Below, piece by piece: positions 14,825-23,788 of a DNA stretch of 24,598 nucleotides. Where the stretch lies: contig JBBINX010000024.1 in the NCBI GenBank assembly GCA_037443685.1, positions 1 through 24,598 of the forward strand. The letters run 5' to 3'. The stretch's first letter is position 1, and each line of letters starts with the position of its first letter. Position numbers and translations under genes: made by a program. The notes beneath the pieces are model-generated. The model ran no database searches, had not been told where the DNA came from, and saw nothing but the letters and a program-made list of their open reading frames with translations. The DNA comes from JAHJRJ01 sp037443685. GTDB lineage: Bacteria > Bacteroidota > Ignavibacteria > UBA10030 > BY39.

Positions 14825-17800
14825 ATGAATCTTCCCAAAGTATTTGTTAAACGTCCTGTAACGACTTTAATGGTTTTTATGGGACTATTAATCGTTGGAA
14901 TATTTTCACTCGTTCAACTCCCGATTGATTTCTTTCCCGAAATCGAACCCCCGATAGTTAGTGTTTTAACTTCTTATCCCGGTGCAAGCGCTCAGGACGT
15001 CGAAAAGAACGTTACAAAAATTTTAGAAGCAAGCCTCGGTACTGTAAGCGAATTGAAAAAAATTACTTCTACCTCTATGGACAATGTTTCAGTAGTTGTA
15101 CTTGAATTCGAGTGGGGCACTAATTTAGATGAAGCATCGAACAATGTGCGCGATGCTTTAGAATTTGGCAAACGCCGCTTGCCCGACGATGTAGAAAATC
15201 CGATGATTTTTAAATTCAGCACAAGCTGGTTTCCTGTAGTTTTTTTAGCAGCAACAGCTGACGAAAACTACCCTGGTTTGAATAAACTTATCGAACAAAG
15301 AATCGCCGACCCTCTCAAAAGAATTCCGGGAGTTGGTACTGTTCTAATGTTTGGTGGTCCTATCAGGCAAATTCAAATCAACATCGACCCTAAAAAACTT
15401 GAAGCATATAACTTAAACATCCAGCGTATTGGGCAGGTGCTTCAAGCTGAAAATATCACTACACCTGCAGGTTCCATCAAAATGGAACGCATGGAATATA
15501 ACATCCGGATACCGGGCGAATTCACAGATGCAAAACAGATTGCCAACATCGTTGTAGGTAAATCACCTACAGGCAGCAGTCTCGTTTATCTGAGAGATGT
15601 GGCTGAAGTTATTGACACATTGAAAGAACGTACCATCAACATACGTTTAAATGGCGGGCGCGGCCTACAGTTAATTGTACAAAAACAATCGGGTGCAAAC
15701 ACAGTTGCTGTAGCTTCGGCAGTGAACAAAAAACTAGAGGAACTTAAAAAGGATTTACCATCCGACGTTAAACTCGAACAAGTCTTGGATGGCTCAGTGT
15801 TCATTGTAAATTCGATCAACAATCTAACCGAAGCAATTCTCCTTGGTGGTTTTTTTGTATCGATTGTGGTCTTGCTTTTCTTGCGTCAATGGAAAGCAAC
15901 TATCATCATAATACTTACAATCCCATTCTCGTTGATAGTTGCATTCATTTATTTATATTTTTCGAACAACACAATTAATATTATATCACTCTCATCACTA
16001 TCTATTGCAATCGGGATGGTGGTTGACGATGCGATAGTAATACTTGAAAATATTTCGCGGCACGTTGAACGGGGTGCTCGACCACGCGAAGCATCTATTT
16101 TTGGTTCCACCGAAGTGGGCTTAGCTGTAACAGCCGCAACATTGACAATAGTTGCGGTATTTTTACCGCTAACATTTTTAACAGGGATGGCGGGGATAAT
16201 GTTCAAGCAGTTAGGTTATCTTGTAACGATTACAATTCTTACGTCCCTTTTCGCATCGCTGACTCTGATACCGATGCTTTCATCCCGTTGGTTAACATCG
16301 AAGAAAGAAGAAGACCAGACTACTAGCTTACGACCTAAACGGTTTCAAAAACTATTTAATAAAAGTGAAAATATTTTTATTTCCGTTGAAAACTATTATG
16401 GTAAAACTCTTGAATGGTCGTTAAACCATCGTAAATCTATTGTCATCGGTGGCGCTGTAATATTTTTTGTCGTCGTCGGTAGCTTTCCGTTCTTCGGTAA
16501 AGGAACCGAGTTTATGCCCAAGAGTGATGAATCACAAATTCAAATTTATGTTGAATTACAAACAGGCAATAATTTAGACGAAACAATAAAAACAGCAAAG
16601 CAAGTTGAAGAGATCATACAGAACGAGGCACCCGAAGTATCCTTCTTAGCGGTTCGTTCAGGAATTCCAGATGAGGGATTTTCTTCTGCCCTTTTCGGTC
16701 AAAAAGAGGGACTGCATATGTTCAGCATTCAAACACGTCTTTCTAGGAAAAATGAACGTGAGCGTTCTGTATTTGAAATCGCCGATGTATTGCGTGAAAA
16801 AATCCAACCGGTAGCCGGTATTACACAATTAAATATCTTCTTGGCTTCGACACTTTTGGGCAGTGCTAAACCTTTAGCAATTGATATCATTGGCCACGAT
16901 TTAGACAAAACAACTACACTCGCAAACGAGATTGCTTTGTTGACAAAAAATATTCAGGGCACTCGCGATGTTGATATCAGCAGAAGTCCCGAGCGCCCAG
17001 AATTGCAAGTAATGCTGAACCGCGATAAAATAGCGATGCTTGGTTTGAATACAGCAACAGTTGCTACAGCAATACGAAACAGTATGTATGGTTTAACTCC
17101 TACTCGCTATCGTGAAGGTGGAGACGAGTACGATATTTTTATAAGGTATAAAAAGGAATACCGGGCCAATATCAGCGATTTAGAGAATATTCCGATAACA
17201 ACGATGACCGGACAAATTATAAAACTGAAAGATATTGGCAAAATAATAGAGGAATTTTCGCCACCTGATATCAAGCGAAAAAATCAAGAACGTGTGGTTA
17301 CTGTTGCTGCTAATATTGAGGGCAGATCACTCGGCGACGTTACCAACGATATTAAAGCCGCAATGGCTAAAATGGATATCCCGGCAGATGTTACAATTGA
17401 GCTTGCCGGACAAGTTGAACAGCAGCAGGAAACATTTCAGGATTTATTGCTATTTATGATACTTAGTATTTTCCTTGTTTACATAGTAATGGCTTCACAG
17501 TTTGAATCGTTGATCGACCCGTTCATTATAATGTTCTCTGTGCCGTTCTCGTTTGTTGGAGTTTTCTTTGCCTTAATGATTACTGGGCAAACTTTCAGCG
17601 TGATTTCATTTTTGGGGGCTGTGTTATTGATTGGTATCGTCGTAAAAAATGCAATCGTACTAATTGATTATACAAACATTACACGAGCACGAGGTATTGA
17701 ATTGCGCAAAGCGATAGTTTACTCGGGCAAAAATAGATTGCGTCCAGTTTTGATGACCACAATTACGACACTATTAGGAATGCTACCGCTTGCTTTAAGC

Positions 17801-17944
17801 ACTGGCGAGGGGTCTGAAACCTGGAATCCTTTGGGCATTTCAGTAATCGGTGGACTTACAGTTTCTACAATCGTTACTCTTGTATTTGTACCTGTAATTT
17901 ATTCGTTGTTCAGAACAAAACGAATTCAGAAGGAAGTTGATTAA
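14825..17944 (+). CDS. RND-family efflux permease (HAE1/AcrB type)
   Basis: This is the proton-driven inner-membrane pump. At 1039 residues it has the normal length for the hydrophobe/amphiphile RND class. It opens with the conserved N-terminus (FVKRPVTTLMVFMGLLIVG, then PIDFFPEIEPPIVSV). It has two large periplasmic loops and twelve predicted membrane helices in two halves. The TM4 motif GMVVDDAIVILENI carries the proton-relay aspartates Asp401 and Asp402. The second half has the matching VVKNAIVLIDY and RLRPVLMTTITTLLGMLPLA. This supports drug/solvent-type substrates rather than heavy metals, but the substrate cannot be told. GGAGGA lies 4 nt before the ATG. It resembles Bacteroidota systems such as Porphyromonas gingivalis XepCAB in gene order. 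Confidence 0.96.
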   Translation: MNLPKVFVKRPVTTLMVFMGLLIVGIFSLVQLPIDFFPEIEPPIVSVLTSYPGASAQDVEKNVTKILEASLGTVSELKKITSTSMDNVSVVVLEFEWGTNLDEASNNVRDALEFGKRRLPDDVENPMIFKFSTSWFPVVFLAATADENYPGLNKLIEQRIADPLKRIPGVGTVLMFGGPIRQIQINIDPKKLEAYNLNIQRIGQVLQAENITTPAGSIKMERMEYNIRIPGEFTDAKQIANIVVGKSPTGSSLVYLRDVAEVIDTLKERTINIRLNGGRGLQLIVQKQSGANTVAVASAVNKKLEELKKDLPSDVKLEQVLDGSVFIVNSINNLTEAILLGGFFVSIVVLLFLRQWKATIIIILTIPFSLIVAFIYLYFSNNTINIISLSSLSIAIGMVVDDAIVILENISRHVERGARPREASIFGSTEVGLAVTAATLTIVAVFLPLTFLTGMAGIMFKQLGYLVTITILTSLFASLTLIPMLSSRWLTSKKEEDQTTSLRPKRFQKLFNKSENIFISVENYYGKTLEWSLNHRKSIVIGGAVIFFVVVGSFPFFGKGTEFMPKSDESQIQIYVELQTGNNLDETIKTAKQVEEIIQNEAPEVSFLAVRSGIPDEGFSSALFGQKEGLHMFSIQTRLSRKNERERSVFEIADVLREKIQPVAGITQLNIFLASTLLGSAKPLAIDIIGHDLDKTTTLANEIALLTKNIQGTRDVDISRSPERPELQVMLNRDKIAMLGLNTATVATAIRNSMYGLTPTRYREGGDEYDIFIRYKKEYRANISDLENIPITTMTGQIIKLKDIGKIIEEFSPPDIKRKNQERVVTVAANIEGRSLGDVTNDIKAAMAKMDIPADVTIELAGQVEQQQETFQDLLLFMILSIFLVYIVMASQFESLIDPFIIMFSVPFSFVGVFFALMITGQTFSVISFLGAVLLIGIVVKNAIVLIDYTNITRARGIELRKAIVYSGKNRLRPVLMTTITTLLGMLPLALSTGEGSETWNPLGISVIGGLTVSTIVTLVFVPVIYSLFRTKRIQKEVD

Positions 17945-17961
17945 AATGGATTTATCCATTT
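17944..17961. repeat. Perfect short palindrome after the RND permease gene
   Basis: AAATGGAT (17944-17951) and ATCCATTT (17954-17961) form an 8-bp stem with a 2-nt spacer, directly at the permease stop. There is no T-tract, so it may be a weak terminator or a processing signal reducing flow into the downstream gene. Confidence 0.45.
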
Positions 17962-18060
17962 AATTATTGAATCAATGAACTGATTGGGTAATGAATTAGT
18001 AAAGTGATGATAAAAATATTAATTAATAATAAATGACTATTGACTAATGACGAAGGATAT

Positions 18061-18354
18061 ATGAAAGCAGTAATGGTAGTATATAATCACGGAATCACAG
18101 AAGAAGTAGATGAAGCTTTAGAGCAGCTATCGGTACGCGGCTTCACACGTTGGGTTGATGTTCACGGACAGGGCGCCCAAAAAGGGGAGCCGCATTTGGG
18201 AACACACATTTGGCCCAGTTTAAATGCGGTAATATTAACTATCATCGAAGATGAAAAAGTGGAGCCACTCTTGAAAAAAGTACAGGAAATTAACGTTGAC
18301 GCAGAAGAAGAAGGGATACACGCATTTGTGTGGAATGTGGAAAAGATGGTGTAG
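18061..18354 (+). CDS. PG0541-family transporter-associated protein (PII-like fold)
   Basis: This 97-residue protein is a small ferredoxin-fold, PII-like polypeptide. It opens with MKAVMVVYNHGITEEVDEAL and has the conserved core RGFTRWVDVHGQG followed by GEPHLGTHIWPSLNAVI. It ends with IHAFVWNVE. I recognise this as the PG0541 type, which in Bacteroidota sits directly after RND pump genes. It is distantly related to nitrogen-regulatory PII proteins, but the PII T-loop tyrosine is not evident. I chose the ATG at 18061 because AAGGA precedes it; the in-frame TTG at 18040 lacks a ribosome binding site. It follows the permease by 116 nt of AT-rich DNA containing a palindrome. The role is unknown; a sensor or modulator of the pump is an inference from gene order only. 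Confidence 0.85.
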   Translation: MKAVMVVYNHGITEEVDEALEQLSVRGFTRWVDVHGQGAQKGEPHLGTHIWPSLNAVILTIIEDEKVEPLLKKVQEINVDAEEEGIHAFVWNVEKMV

Positions 18355-18357
18355 TAG

Positions 18358-18378
18358 GTCGGATTTTTTTAATCCGAC
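18358..18378. terminator. Intergenic hairpin between convergent genes
   Basis: GTCGGATT (18358-18365) and AATCCGAC (18371-18378) form a perfect 8-bp stem with a T5 loop, 4 nt after the PG0541-type gene and between it and the convergent SulP gene. No T-tract follows on either strand, so it is either an imperfect bidirectional terminator or a dispersed REP-like palindrome. Confidence 0.5.
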
Positions 18379-18419
18379 ATTCAAACAGTGTTCGTCATAA
18401 AGTTCCAACTACATACGAC

Positions 18420-20105
18420 TTACTGCTTTTTTATGTTGGATAAAATTGTCTTCACATCCTGCACGGCATCTTCAAATTTTTCAAAGCAGTGCTGACGACC
18501 GACTTTATCGAGTATGCCAATTTGATCAAGTGTATTTCGTACATTCGCATTCAAGCTTGTTAGCAGTACTGTTGTGCCTTTATTTTTCGCTTTATTGACG
18601 AGATCTTCGAGAGCAAAAGCTCCTGACAGATCAATCATAGGTACCCGCCTTAGGCGAATAATTAATATATCAAAATGAACTAATCTATCGATTGTTCTAT
18701 AGAGTGTGTTAGCCGTGCCGAAAAAAAGCGGGCCCTCGGGACGCAAAATCAATATACGCTCTCTGAGGGTAGGTGGTATTAACTCCTCGCCGGGCCAAGT
18801 ATCTTTTATTTCTGTCAAACTGATTACATCATTCTTATACAGATCACTCATCTCCTGAACAAATCGGAAAAATGCTATTGCAAGCCCAATTCCCATTGCC
18901 ACTAAAAGGTCTATTGACACTGTAACTACAAAAACTGACCAAAAGCAGAATTTATCAGATAATGGTATACGCCGAAGTACAGGCAATACTCGAGAGTCGA
19001 GTATATCAATTCCAATCTTGACCAAAATACCTGCCAAACACGCCATCGGAATTATTGAGGCGAATGGAGCAACTCCCAGCACAATCGCTAATAACACAAC
19101 GCCGTGAGTTAATGCAGCCAAAGGTGATCTAGCGCCGCATTTAATATTAGCAACTGTCCTCATTGTAGCAGTGGCAGTGGTTAAACCACCAACCATGCCT
19201 GCCGCAACATTAGCTACACCCTGCCCGAAAATCTCCCTGTCACTGCTGTGACGTTCGCCTGTCATGTTATCAGCCACCAGGCAGGTCATCAACGAGTCAA
19301 AGATAGCTAATCCTGCCAGCGCTACTGCCGGGGCAATCATCAACGATATTCGTGATAAATCAGGCAAGTAAAATTGCGGCAAGCCAGTCGGAATATCTCC
19401 GATGTAAGCAATATTTAAACTTAATAGATTAGCAATAGCTGTACCGATAATCAGTCCAACAAGAGGTCCGGGTAGCCATGTGATCCTTGTAATCCGGGGC
19501 CAGATCAGGATTGAACCGATTGTTGTCGCAGAAATTAATAGAGCTTCTATCTTAAAATTTGTGAGCACATTCGGGATGGATTTAAGCGCACCTCCTATTG
19601 AAGACTGGCCTGGCAGTCCAAAAAAAGGATTTATCTGAAGGGTAATGATAATTATGCCGATACCGCACATGAACCCTGAAATAACCGAATAAGGAGTATA
19701 GTAGATGAACCGTCCCACCCTGAGCAATGCTATAGCGATCATTATAATACCGCTTAGCGCGACAATTCCAAAGGCAAATACGAGATCAGGATCGCCATCG
19801 GGAAGTCTGTAGTTTTGCATGATTGCCGCAAGCTGAACCGTTTTAGGACCGGTCGGTCCGCTGACGGCTACATTAGAACCACCAAACAATCCAACAAAAA
19901 TACCTCCGCATATTGCTCCCCATACACCTGTAATAGCACCTAAACCTGATGCTACTCCGAACGCCAAAGCTAAAGGTAATGCGATAACCGCTACTGTCAA
20001 CCCTGCCAGTAGGTCAACACGCACATTGCTACCCATAATACGTATATTGTGCCATGGATTAAACTCTGATGAATAATTTAATAGTACCTCTCTATTAATT
20101 TTCAT
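18420..20105 (-). CDS. SulP-family anion transporter with C-terminal STAS domain
   Basis: The 561-residue protein is a SulP (SLC26-like) inner-membrane transporter. It opens with the family signature RVDLLAGLTVAVIALPLALAF and continues through about a dozen to fourteen hydrophobic helices. These include the GGSNVAVSGPTGPKTVQLA segment at the substrate site and FGQGVANVAAGMVGGLTTATATMRTV. Residues about 445-555 form a STAS domain (ILILRPEGPLFFGTAN, then VPMIDLSGAFALEDLV). Family members move sulfate, bicarbonate or other anions, usually with Na+ or H+; sequence alone does not settle the substrate. It is followed by no CO2-fixation or sulfate-assimilation gene in the window. It is convergent with the efflux cluster and appears monocistronic. 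Confidence 0.93.
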   Translation of the reverse strand: MKINREVLLNYSSEFNPWHNIRIMGSNVRVDLLAGLTVAVIALPLALAFGVASGLGAITGVWGAICGGIFVGLFGGSNVAVSGPTGPKTVQLAAIMQNYRLPDGDPDLVFAFGIVALSGIIMIAIALLRVGRFIYYTPYSVISGFMCGIGIIIITLQINPFFGLPGQSSIGGALKSIPNVLTNFKIEALLISATTIGSILIWPRITRITWLPGPLVGLIIGTAIANLLSLNIAYIGDIPTGLPQFYLPDLSRISLMIAPAVALAGLAIFDSLMTCLVADNMTGERHSSDREIFGQGVANVAAGMVGGLTTATATMRTVANIKCGARSPLAALTHGVVLLAIVLGVAPFASIIPMACLAGILVKIGIDILDSRVLPVLRRIPLSDKFCFWSVFVVTVSIDLLVAMGIGLAIAFFRFVQEMSDLYKNDVISLTEIKDTWPGEELIPPTLRERILILRPEGPLFFGTANTLYRTIDRLVHFDILIIRLRRVPMIDLSGAFALEDLVNKAKNKGTTVLLTSLNANVRNTLDQIGILDKVGRQHCFEKFEDAVQDVKTILSNIKKQ

Positions 20106-20139
20106 ATTTATTCAGGATTCTTTCTAAAATTTTTTTTAC

Positions 20140-20168
20140 AATCTACACAGAAAAATTCATATACGCAA
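20140..20168 (-). promoter_or_regulatory. Possible promoter of the SulP gene
   Basis: On the minus strand TTGCGT (20168-20163) and TAGATT (20145-20140) are 17 bp apart, about 35 nt before the SulP ATG. Both boxes are imperfect, so this is tentative. The rest of 20106-20367 is AT-rich; it holds one dyad (ACGGAT 20271-20276 with ATCCGT 20291-20296, enclosing CAATATTG) and no gene. Confidence 0.35.
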
Positions 20169-20367
20169 TTTGCTCCAAGGTTTTTTAAATGTGTGTACTT
20201 TTATTCTACCCGACTTACTAACAGAGACTTCTAGAAAATAGAAATTTGCAGACAGACATACACAAATTAAACGGATCAATATTGGTAAGAATCCGTGTTT
20301 TTCTGTTTTGTTATTTGACGGACTATTAGATTAATTTTTCAGAGCAGATTTGATTTTTTAAAAGTCT

Positions 20368-22344
20368 TTAACAACTCTTGATTAGCTTTTCCATCTCTTC
20401 GCTTAGATGAGCCCATTCTGTATATAGATTTTTTAACTCACTGTTGATGACTTTATATTCTGCATTTATCGATTTGACTTTTTGCGGGTTCGTATAAAAA
20501 TCGGGGTTCATCATAGCCAACTCATAATTGGTTTTCTGTTGTTCTTTCTTTTTGATGATACTTTCAACAATATACAGTTTATCTTTCAAGGGTTTGGTAG
20601 TTTTATATAACCGCTGCCGCTCTTCTGCTTCAGCACGCTTACGGTCTTTCTCGGAAATCGTGGACTCATTCTGGGAGCCTTTTTCTTGAACCGCAGTATC
20701 CAATCGCGGCATCTCTGCTTCCCTGTTTTTAGTTTCGATGTAATCACTGATGTTGCCGAGGTAAGTTTTTAACGATTTATTCCGAACCTCAATCACTTTG
20801 TTAACAATAGGATCAAGGAAATGACGATCGTGAGAAACAATGATGTACGTTCCTTCAAAGTTTTTCAACGCCTCCTGCAAAACTTTCTTGGAACGCATAT
20901 CAAGATGGTTTGTCGGCTCGTCCATTACTAAAAAGTTTGCTGGCTGAAGAAGCATCTTGGCAAGTGCAAGACGGCTTTTCTCGCCCCCAGAAAGAACTTG
21001 TACTTTTTTGAACACATCGTCGCCTTGAAACAGGAAGCAACCTAATAGCGTGCGTATTTGTGTACGAGTTTCTCCTGTTGCAACTGCTTCTACAACTTCT
21101 AATACTTCCTTATCTTTTTCGAGTCCATCGACCTGAGTTTGTGCAAAGTATGAAGTAATAACGTTATATCCGAATAGCAATTTGCCGCCGGTTTGCTTTT
21201 CTGTTCCGCTAAGAATTCTGGTGAGCGTTGATTTACCGGCGCCGTTTACACCAACGAGTGCAATCTTATCACCACGCTCAATCGTTAGGTTGATATTTTC
21301 TAAAACTGTTAAATAGCCGAATTGGGTGTGAAACCGTTTCGTTAAATCTTGGATTTCTAAGACAACAGCACCCGATTGCTTTGGTTGAGGGAAACTGAAA
21401 CTAATTTCCTTCTCCTCTCCTTCGATCTCAATTAATTCGATTTTTTCTAATTGTTTTATCCTACTCTGAACCTGTCTTGCTTTCGTAGCTTTATACCGGA
21501 ATCGCTCAATAAATTGCTGTGTTTGCTTTAGTTGTTGCTGCTGGTTTTTTGCTGCATTTAGGCGAAGTTCTTTTCTCTTCTGTTGTTCTGCTTCATAGAA
21601 ATTGTAATTACCGGCATAGCTTTCTAATTTCCCGTTGCTTAACGCGAGAGTTTTGGTTGTCATATTATCGAGGAATGCTCTGTCGTGCGAGACAAGTATG
21701 ATAGACCCGTTGTAGGATTTGAGATAATCTTCCAACCATCTTAAAGAATCGAGGTCGAGATGGTTTGTCGGTTCATCGAGCAGTAAAAGCGAAGGATTGC
21801 TTAGTAAAAGTTTTGCAAGAGCCATGCGCATTTGCCAGCCACCGCTGAATTCATCAGTCAATCTGTTGAAATCTTCGATACTGAATCCGAGCCCCATTAA
21901 AACTTTTTCAATATCGGACTGCATTCTGTATGCATCCAGACTTTCTAACTTATGCTGAAGCTCTCCCTGAATCTCGATTAACTCTTGATGGTCGTCTGAG
22001 TCGGTCCTTGTAGAATCAAAGTTCCGCAATTGACTGTTAATTTCTTTGAGCTGAGTTTCGATTGCAACAATATTGTCGAATGCAGTTTTGGCTTCTTCGA
22101 AGAGTGTTTTACCCGACCACGCGACACCGTCTTGTGGAAGGTATCCGACCGAAACGTAATTAGCTTTGTGTACATTTCCAGTACCCGGCTGTATTAGTTC
22201 AACTAATATTTTTAACAGCGTCGTCTTACCTGTACCGTTGGCGCCGACAAGACCAATTCGGTCGTGAGCACCGATTTGCAACGAGAGATTTTTAAACAAA
22301 TACTCACCGCCGAACTGGATTGATATGTTTTGAAGTAGAAGCAT
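20368..22344 (-). CDS. ABC-F family ATPase (Uup/YheS-like, soluble, two ABC domains)
   Basis: The 658-residue protein has two ABC ATPase domains and no membrane segment, which defines the ABC-F family of ribosome-associated ATPases. Domain 1 has Walker A GANGTGKT (34-41), signature FSGGWQMRMALAK and Walker B LLLLDEPTNHLD. The charged inter-domain linker (EAEQQKRKELRLNAAKNQQQ) holds the P-site tRNA-interaction motif region. Domain 2 has Walker A GVNGAGKST, signature LSGGEKSRLALAK and Walker B FLVMDEPTNHLD. A C-terminal coiled coil (DRKRAEAEERQRLYK, then IIKKKEQQKTNYELAM) is as in Uup. All catalytic residues are present. ABC-F proteins resolve stalled ribosomes or confer antibiotic protection; nothing here shows a resistance role. 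It is divergent from the YchF-like gene across 107 bp. Confidence 0.94.
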   Translation of the reverse strand: MLLLQNISIQFGGEYLFKNLSLQIGAHDRIGLVGANGTGKTTLLKILVELIQPGTGNVHKANYVSVGYLPQDGVAWSGKTLFEEAKTAFDNIVAIETQLKEINSQLRNFDSTRTDSDDHQELIEIQGELQHKLESLDAYRMQSDIEKVLMGLGFSIEDFNRLTDEFSGGWQMRMALAKLLLSNPSLLLLDEPTNHLDLDSLRWLEDYLKSYNGSIILVSHDRAFLDNMTTKTLALSNGKLESYAGNYNFYEAEQQKRKELRLNAAKNQQQQLKQTQQFIERFRYKATKARQVQSRIKQLEKIELIEIEGEEKEISFSFPQPKQSGAVVLEIQDLTKRFHTQFGYLTVLENINLTIERGDKIALVGVNGAGKSTLTRILSGTEKQTGGKLLFGYNVITSYFAQTQVDGLEKDKEVLEVVEAVATGETRTQIRTLLGCFLFQGDDVFKKVQVLSGGEKSRLALAKMLLQPANFLVMDEPTNHLDMRSKKVLQEALKNFEGTYIIVSHDRHFLDPIVNKVIEVRNKSLKTYLGNISDYIETKNREAEMPRLDTAVQEKGSQNESTISEKDRKRAEAEERQRLYKTTKPLKDKLYIVESIIKKKEQQKTNYELAMMNPDFYTNPQKVKSINAEYKVINSELKNLYTEWAHLSEEMEKLIKSC

Positions 22345-22451
22345 TATGCTAAATATACGAAAAAGGATGGAATAATGGGATATGAATCCTCCTTAAAATT
22401 TCTTATATTTAATGTTATTATTTACAGAATTATCAATAGTAAGGTATTTAA

Positions 22452-23534
22452 GTGAAAATAGGCATAATAGGATTGCCTTCGTCCGGAAAGAGCACTCTCT
22501 TTCAAACAATCAACAAGGCATACGTAAAAGACACAGAAGATAAAAAGTACGGAAGTAATCAGTCAGTTATCAAAATTCCCGACCAACGATTGTCGCGATT
22601 AATAGAACTTTTTAGTCCGAAGAAGGAGAACTTTGCGGTAATCGAGTTCACAGAGATCGATGAATTGCAGAAAGGTGAAAGCGGTTCGGTAAAATTCACA
22701 CCAAAATTTTTAGACAAAGTGAAAACAACAGATGCACTGCTACAAGTTATTAGATTATTTGAGAACGATTCGATACCGCATCCGGAAGGAAGTTTAGATG
22801 TCCTGCGCGACATTAATATGATGGAGAGCGAGTTTATACTTTCCGATATGGCGCTCATCGAATCAAGAGTTGAGCGCATTAAAAATAATTTTAAGAAATC
22901 AGGCGCACCGTTTAACCCGAAGGAGTTGTTAATGCTTGAAAGATGTTTGACAGCTCTCGAAAATTCTACTCCGATAAGAAATCTCGAGTTTGATAGAGAA
23001 GAGATGAAAATATTACGTGGTTACCAATTGCTTTCTGTCAAACCGGTTTTACTTGTTCTAAACTTATCCGAGGGTGCCGTTCACACTCAGGAAGAAGTTA
23101 GCGTCAATGTGCGCAGCATATTCAATTCCAAGCAAATCAACGTCGATGTTTTTTTTGGAAAAATCGAAATGGAAATCGCGGAATTACCGCCTGATGAAGC
23201 GCGGTCGTTTATGCTTGAATATGGAATAACCGAATCGACGCTCAGCCGTTTAATCCGCAATTCTTACGATTTGTTGGGGTTGCAGTCGTTTTTTACAGTC
23301 GGTGAAGATGAGTGCAGGGCTTGGACAATAAGGAAAGGAATGACAGCACAGGAAGCCGCGTCTGTAATTCACTCAGATTTTTACGATCATTTCATCCGGG
23401 CAGAAGTAGTTCATTACGACCATTTTATTGAGAACGGCTCGTTTGCGAAGTGTAAAGAAAAAGGTGTATGGCGGCTCGAAGGGAAAGAATACATTGTGAA
23501 GGATGGAGATATTGTTTCGGTCAGACATAGCTGA
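22452..23534 (+). CDS. Divergent YchF/Obg-like P-loop protein with TGS domain, degenerate G3
   Basis: This 360-residue protein is a YchF relative. It has G1 GLPSSGKST (7-15; YchF usually has NVGKST) and the YchF-type G4 NLSE (204-207), which in YchF confers ATP preference. It also has IPHPEGSLDVLRDINMMESE, matching the characteristic YchF segment, and a C-terminal YchF-type TGS domain (LQSFFTVGEDECRAWTIRKG to VKDGDIVSVRHS). The canonical G3/switch II sequence DIAGLVKGASKGEGLGN is not there; the corresponding stretch (62-80) reads AVIEFTEIDELQKGES, without the DxxG aspartate and glycine. It therefore probably binds nucleotide but may not hydrolyse it normally. The start is GTG at 22452 with AAGG about 8 nt upstream. 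It appears monocistronic. Its partner is unknown; standard YchF binds ribosomes. Confidence 0.88.
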   Translation: MKIGIIGLPSSGKSTLFQTINKAYVKDTEDKKYGSNQSVIKIPDQRLSRLIELFSPKKENFAVIEFTEIDELQKGESGSVKFTPKFLDKVKTTDALLQVIRLFENDSIPHPEGSLDVLRDINMMESEFILSDMALIESRVERIKNNFKKSGAPFNPKELLMLERCLTALENSTPIRNLEFDREEMKILRGYQLLSVKPVLLVLNLSEGAVHTQEEVSVNVRSIFNSKQINVDVFFGKIEMEIAELPPDEARSFMLEYGITESTLSRLIRNSYDLLGLQSFFTVGEDECRAWTIRKGMTAQEAASVIHSDFYDHFIRAEVVHYDHFIENGSFAKCKEKGVWRLEGKEYIVKDGDIVSVRHS

Positions 23535-23788
23535 TCCTATTTCCCGCAATTCAACATTCTGATAAATTCCAAAACGTAAGGATCAATATCCAAATAAATT
23601 CCAAATCCCAAAATCCAATCTTTGTCATTTGTTATCCAGAATTTTCTATCGAACGCTATTCTTGGCTGAAAAATTGTGTCAGGCATTTGTCTCTATCAAC
23701 TAACGTATAACGCTCACGTATCTATTTCTGTTAATTAGTGTTATTCGTGGCTATTTCTTAGGCTATGAAATCTCGAAAAAGTATAAAC
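23535..23788. other. Intergenic region with low-complexity, repeat-like sequence
   Basis: This 254-bp stretch lies between convergent genes. A 49-codon minus-strand frame (23537-23686) starts MPDTIFQPRIAF but overlaps the AAATTCCAAATCCCAAAATCC stretch, and I do not consider it a supported gene. The segment around 23729-23762 (TTAATTAGTGTTATTCGTGG) looks like a degenerate intergenic repeat. No terminator was found. Confidence 0.45.

Noticed and set aside
18420..20105. Bicarbonate transporter (BicA-like) assignment for the SulP protein
   Set aside because: The SulP family is clear, but no diagnostic residue or neighbouring gene distinguishes bicarbonate from sulfate or other anions.
23537..23686. 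49-codon minus-strand ORF (MPDTIFQPRIAF...)
   Set aside because: Much of it overlaps a low-complexity AAATTCCAAATCCC-type stretch, it has no ribosome binding site, and no family is recognised.
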